A program made the translations under genes and the position numbers. This document shows positions 62,765-64,000 of a DNA stretch of 64,000 nucleotides, one piece after another. This DNA comes from Myxococcales bacterium (GTDB lineage: Bacteria; Myxococcota; Polyangia; HGW-17; SLPX01). How positions within the stretch are numbered: the stretch's first letter is position 1; each line of letters begins with the position of its first letter. The notes under the pieces were generated by a model. It worked only from the letters and a program-made list of their open reading frames with translations. It had not been told where the DNA came from and searched no databases. The stretch is from positions 1 through 64,000 of the forward strand of contig SLPX01000204.1 in assembly GCA_007131745.1 (NCBI GenBank). Reading direction: 5' to 3'.

Positions 62765-64000
62765 TCAAAGACCTTTGATAACATCGATAACAAGGGAACC
62801 GCCGACTACAGGGGAGGATCCTGTTTCGAAAGCAGATTCAATGGTTTTTTTCGCCTGTTCGACTTGGTTGCCACCGTTGTGGTGTAAGACGGCAAGGGGT
62901 TCCCCTGTGGTTACCGTGTCTCCTGTTTTTTTATTTACCGTTATGCCTACCGCCGGATCAATGGAATCTTCCGAGCGCCGGCGGCCCGCTCCCACTATCA
63001 TCGCGGCACGGGCGATTTTCAGCGAATCCTGGAAGTGAATGATTCCCGACCAGGGTGAAGGGATTTCTTCATGGTTTACAGCTTGCGGAAAAATATTGGA
63101 ATCTTCGCAAACATCAGGATTTCCGCCCTGGGCTTTGATTAACTCTTTCATTTTTGTGAGCGCTGACCTTGATGAAATAGTTTCTTCAAGCATTTCACGA
63201 GCTTGATCATCGCTTTCAGCCTTTCCCGCCAAAATGAGCATTTCCATCCCCAGGCGTAGGGTGAGTTCTTTTACGTCTTCAGGACCCCTGCCTTTCAGTA
63301 CATCCAGCGCTTCGATTGTTTCCAGAGCGTTCCCGACTTCTTTGCCTAGGACATCATCCATTTTCGTCAAAAACGCGGTCACCTTCTTTTTCGCCCGTAC
63401 TCCGATCGAGATGAGGGTTTCCGCCAGTTTCCTGGCGTCTTCTTCGGTCTTCATGAAAGCGCCCCGACCCACTTTTACATCCAGGACCAGCCCGTCTATT
63501 CCTTCGGCAAGTTTCTTGCTCATTATCGATGAAGCGATAAGCGGGATCGACTCAACCGTTGCGGTGACATCCCTGAGAGCGTACAGCTTTCGATCTGCAG
63601 GCGCCAGATCTTCGGTTTGTCCGATAAGACAAAAACCGGTGGACCTCACCAGTTCGATGAATTTGTTTGTAGATAGGCGAACATTGAATCCGGGAATGGC
63701 TTCCAGTTTGTCCAGTGTTCCGCCGGTATGGCCCAAGCCTCTTCCGGAAATCATGGGAACCGCGACACCGCACGCTGCCACCATGGGAGCCAGGCATATG
63801 CTTATCTTGTCGCCTACGCCGCCGGTGGAGTGCTTATCCATCTTCATCGCGGGAATAGAAGAAAGGTCCAGCACTTTACCTGAATGCAGCATGGCATCGG
63901 TCCATGTGCTGAGTTCATCCTGGGACATTCCCCGAATGGCCACGGCCATTATAAGTGCGGCCGCCTGATAGTCAGGGATTCTTCCAGCCGCGTATTCTTT
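62765..64000 (-). CDS. Pyrimidine-nucleoside/thymidine phosphorylase (N-terminus beyond right edge)
   Basis: The open frame continues upstream of the ATG at 63949 to the window edge (17 more codons, reading ...RIPDYQAAALIMAV), so roughly the first 27 residues are missing. Motifs KMDKHSTGGVGDKIS, SGRGLGHTGGTLDKLE and SKKLAEGIDGLVLDVKVG-like phosphate and pyrimidine-binding segments are intact. The C-terminal domain (VGAGRRRSEDSIDPAVG) is complete. The enzyme splits thymidine or uridine to the base and (deoxy)ribose-1-phosphate. Which of the two it prefers is not clear from sequence. It is the upstream partner of the transporter gene, 38 bp away. Confidence 0.95.
   Translation of the reverse strand, partial: KEYAAGRIPDYQAAALIMAVAIRGMSQDELSTWTDAMLHSGKVLDLSSIPAMKMDKHSTGGVGDKISICLAPMVAACGVAVPMISGRGLGHTGGTLDKLEAIPGFNVRLSTNKFIELVRSTGFCLIGQTEDLAPADRKLYALRDVTATVESIPLIASSIMSKKLAEGIDGLVLDVKVGRGAFMKTEEDARKLAETLISIGVRAKKKVTAFLTKMDDVLGKEVGNALETIEALDVLKGRGPEDVKELTLRLGMEMLILAGKAESDDQAREMLEETISSRSALTKMKELIKAQGGNPDVCEDSNIFPQAVNHEEIPSPWSGIIHFQDSLKIARAAMIVGAGRRRSEDSIDPAVGITVNKKTGDTVTTGEPLAVLHHNGGNQVEQAKKTIESAFETGSSPVVGGSLVIDVIKGL

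Noticed and set aside
1..64000. tRNA, rRNA, CRISPR or insertion sequences
   Set aside because: No cloverleaf with a T-loop, no regular spaced repeats and no transposase were found on reading the intergenic stretches.

Overview
The window looks like a chromosomal segment of a Gram-negative bacterium of the deltaproteobacterial/Myxococcota-Bradymonadota type with moderate G+C. This is an inference from gene content: several FHA-domain proteins, a membrane-anchored Ser/Thr kinase-like protein with PEGA-like repeats, Cys-rich secreted lipoproteins with DUF4215-type repeats, an AgmX/PglI-type tail lipoprotein, a very large TPR protein and FadL-like porins. The 2-hydroxyacyl-CoA dehydratase activase and the B12/methylmalonyl-CoA genes suggest anaerobic or facultative acyl-CoA metabolism. 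I found no rRNA, tRNA, CRISPR array, insertion sequence or phage gene.

Layout. 1-1640 (minus): two neighbouring zinc-ribbon proteins. One is cut by the left edge and carries a 15-bp minisatellite coding for a Pro/Ala linker; the other has two FHA domains. 1974-2900: two small proteins. 3026-8684 (minus): a tightly coupled run of two FadL/OmpP1-like outer-membrane proteins and a Cys-rich lipoprotein with a propeller-like C-terminal half, preceded by a WD40 protein. 8779-10284: HtrA/Deg protease. 10360-15153 (minus): RecG, an FHA protein and a HEAT-like lipoprotein. 15466-17745: a kinase-like protein lacking the HRD aspartate. 17755-19686: MnmG. 19944-22147: two lipoproteins. 22364-26573 (minus): a membrane-related run of a LiaI/LiaF-like membrane protein, a helical protein, an SPFH/zinc-ribbon protein, an acyltransferase and an NAD-dependent epimerase. 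27003-29145 (plus): a DksA-like factor, SohB and two tandem paralogous Cys-rich miniproteins. 29176-38688 (minus): PilZ protein, M32 carboxypeptidase and a 2542-residue TPR protein. 38927-40477: DUF4215 lipoprotein.

40729-47894 (plus) is an operon-like run of AgmX-tail lipoprotein, acyl-CoA dehydrogenase, CobA/BtuR adenosyltransferase, B12-binding mutase subunit, MeaB GTPase and a membrane sulfatase-superfamily/HEAT fusion. The middle four form a logical unit: the adenosyltransferase makes coenzyme B12, the small subunit binds it, and MeaB protects the mutase. The mutase catalytic subunit is not in the window. After this come NAPRTase, RtcB, an FHA-GGDEF diguanylate cyclase, a GtrA protein, a FIST sensor protein, a DHCR24-like flavoprotein, a giant double-activase protein, and a nucleoside salvage pair (CNT transporter and pyrimidine-nucleoside phosphorylase) that is cut by the right edge.

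Most genes are ordinary housekeeping or lineage-typical. The points most worth following are the tandem Cys-rich miniproteins (28657-29145), the probable pseudokinase (15466-17745), the SPFH/zinc-ribbon run (22364-26573), the sulfatase-HEAT fusion without a formylglycine cysteine, the G9 tract in the WD40 gene, the apparently leaderless promoter of the double-FHA gene and the hairpin at the predicted 5' end of the giant TPR mRNA. I see no clear-cut new defence or mobile system.
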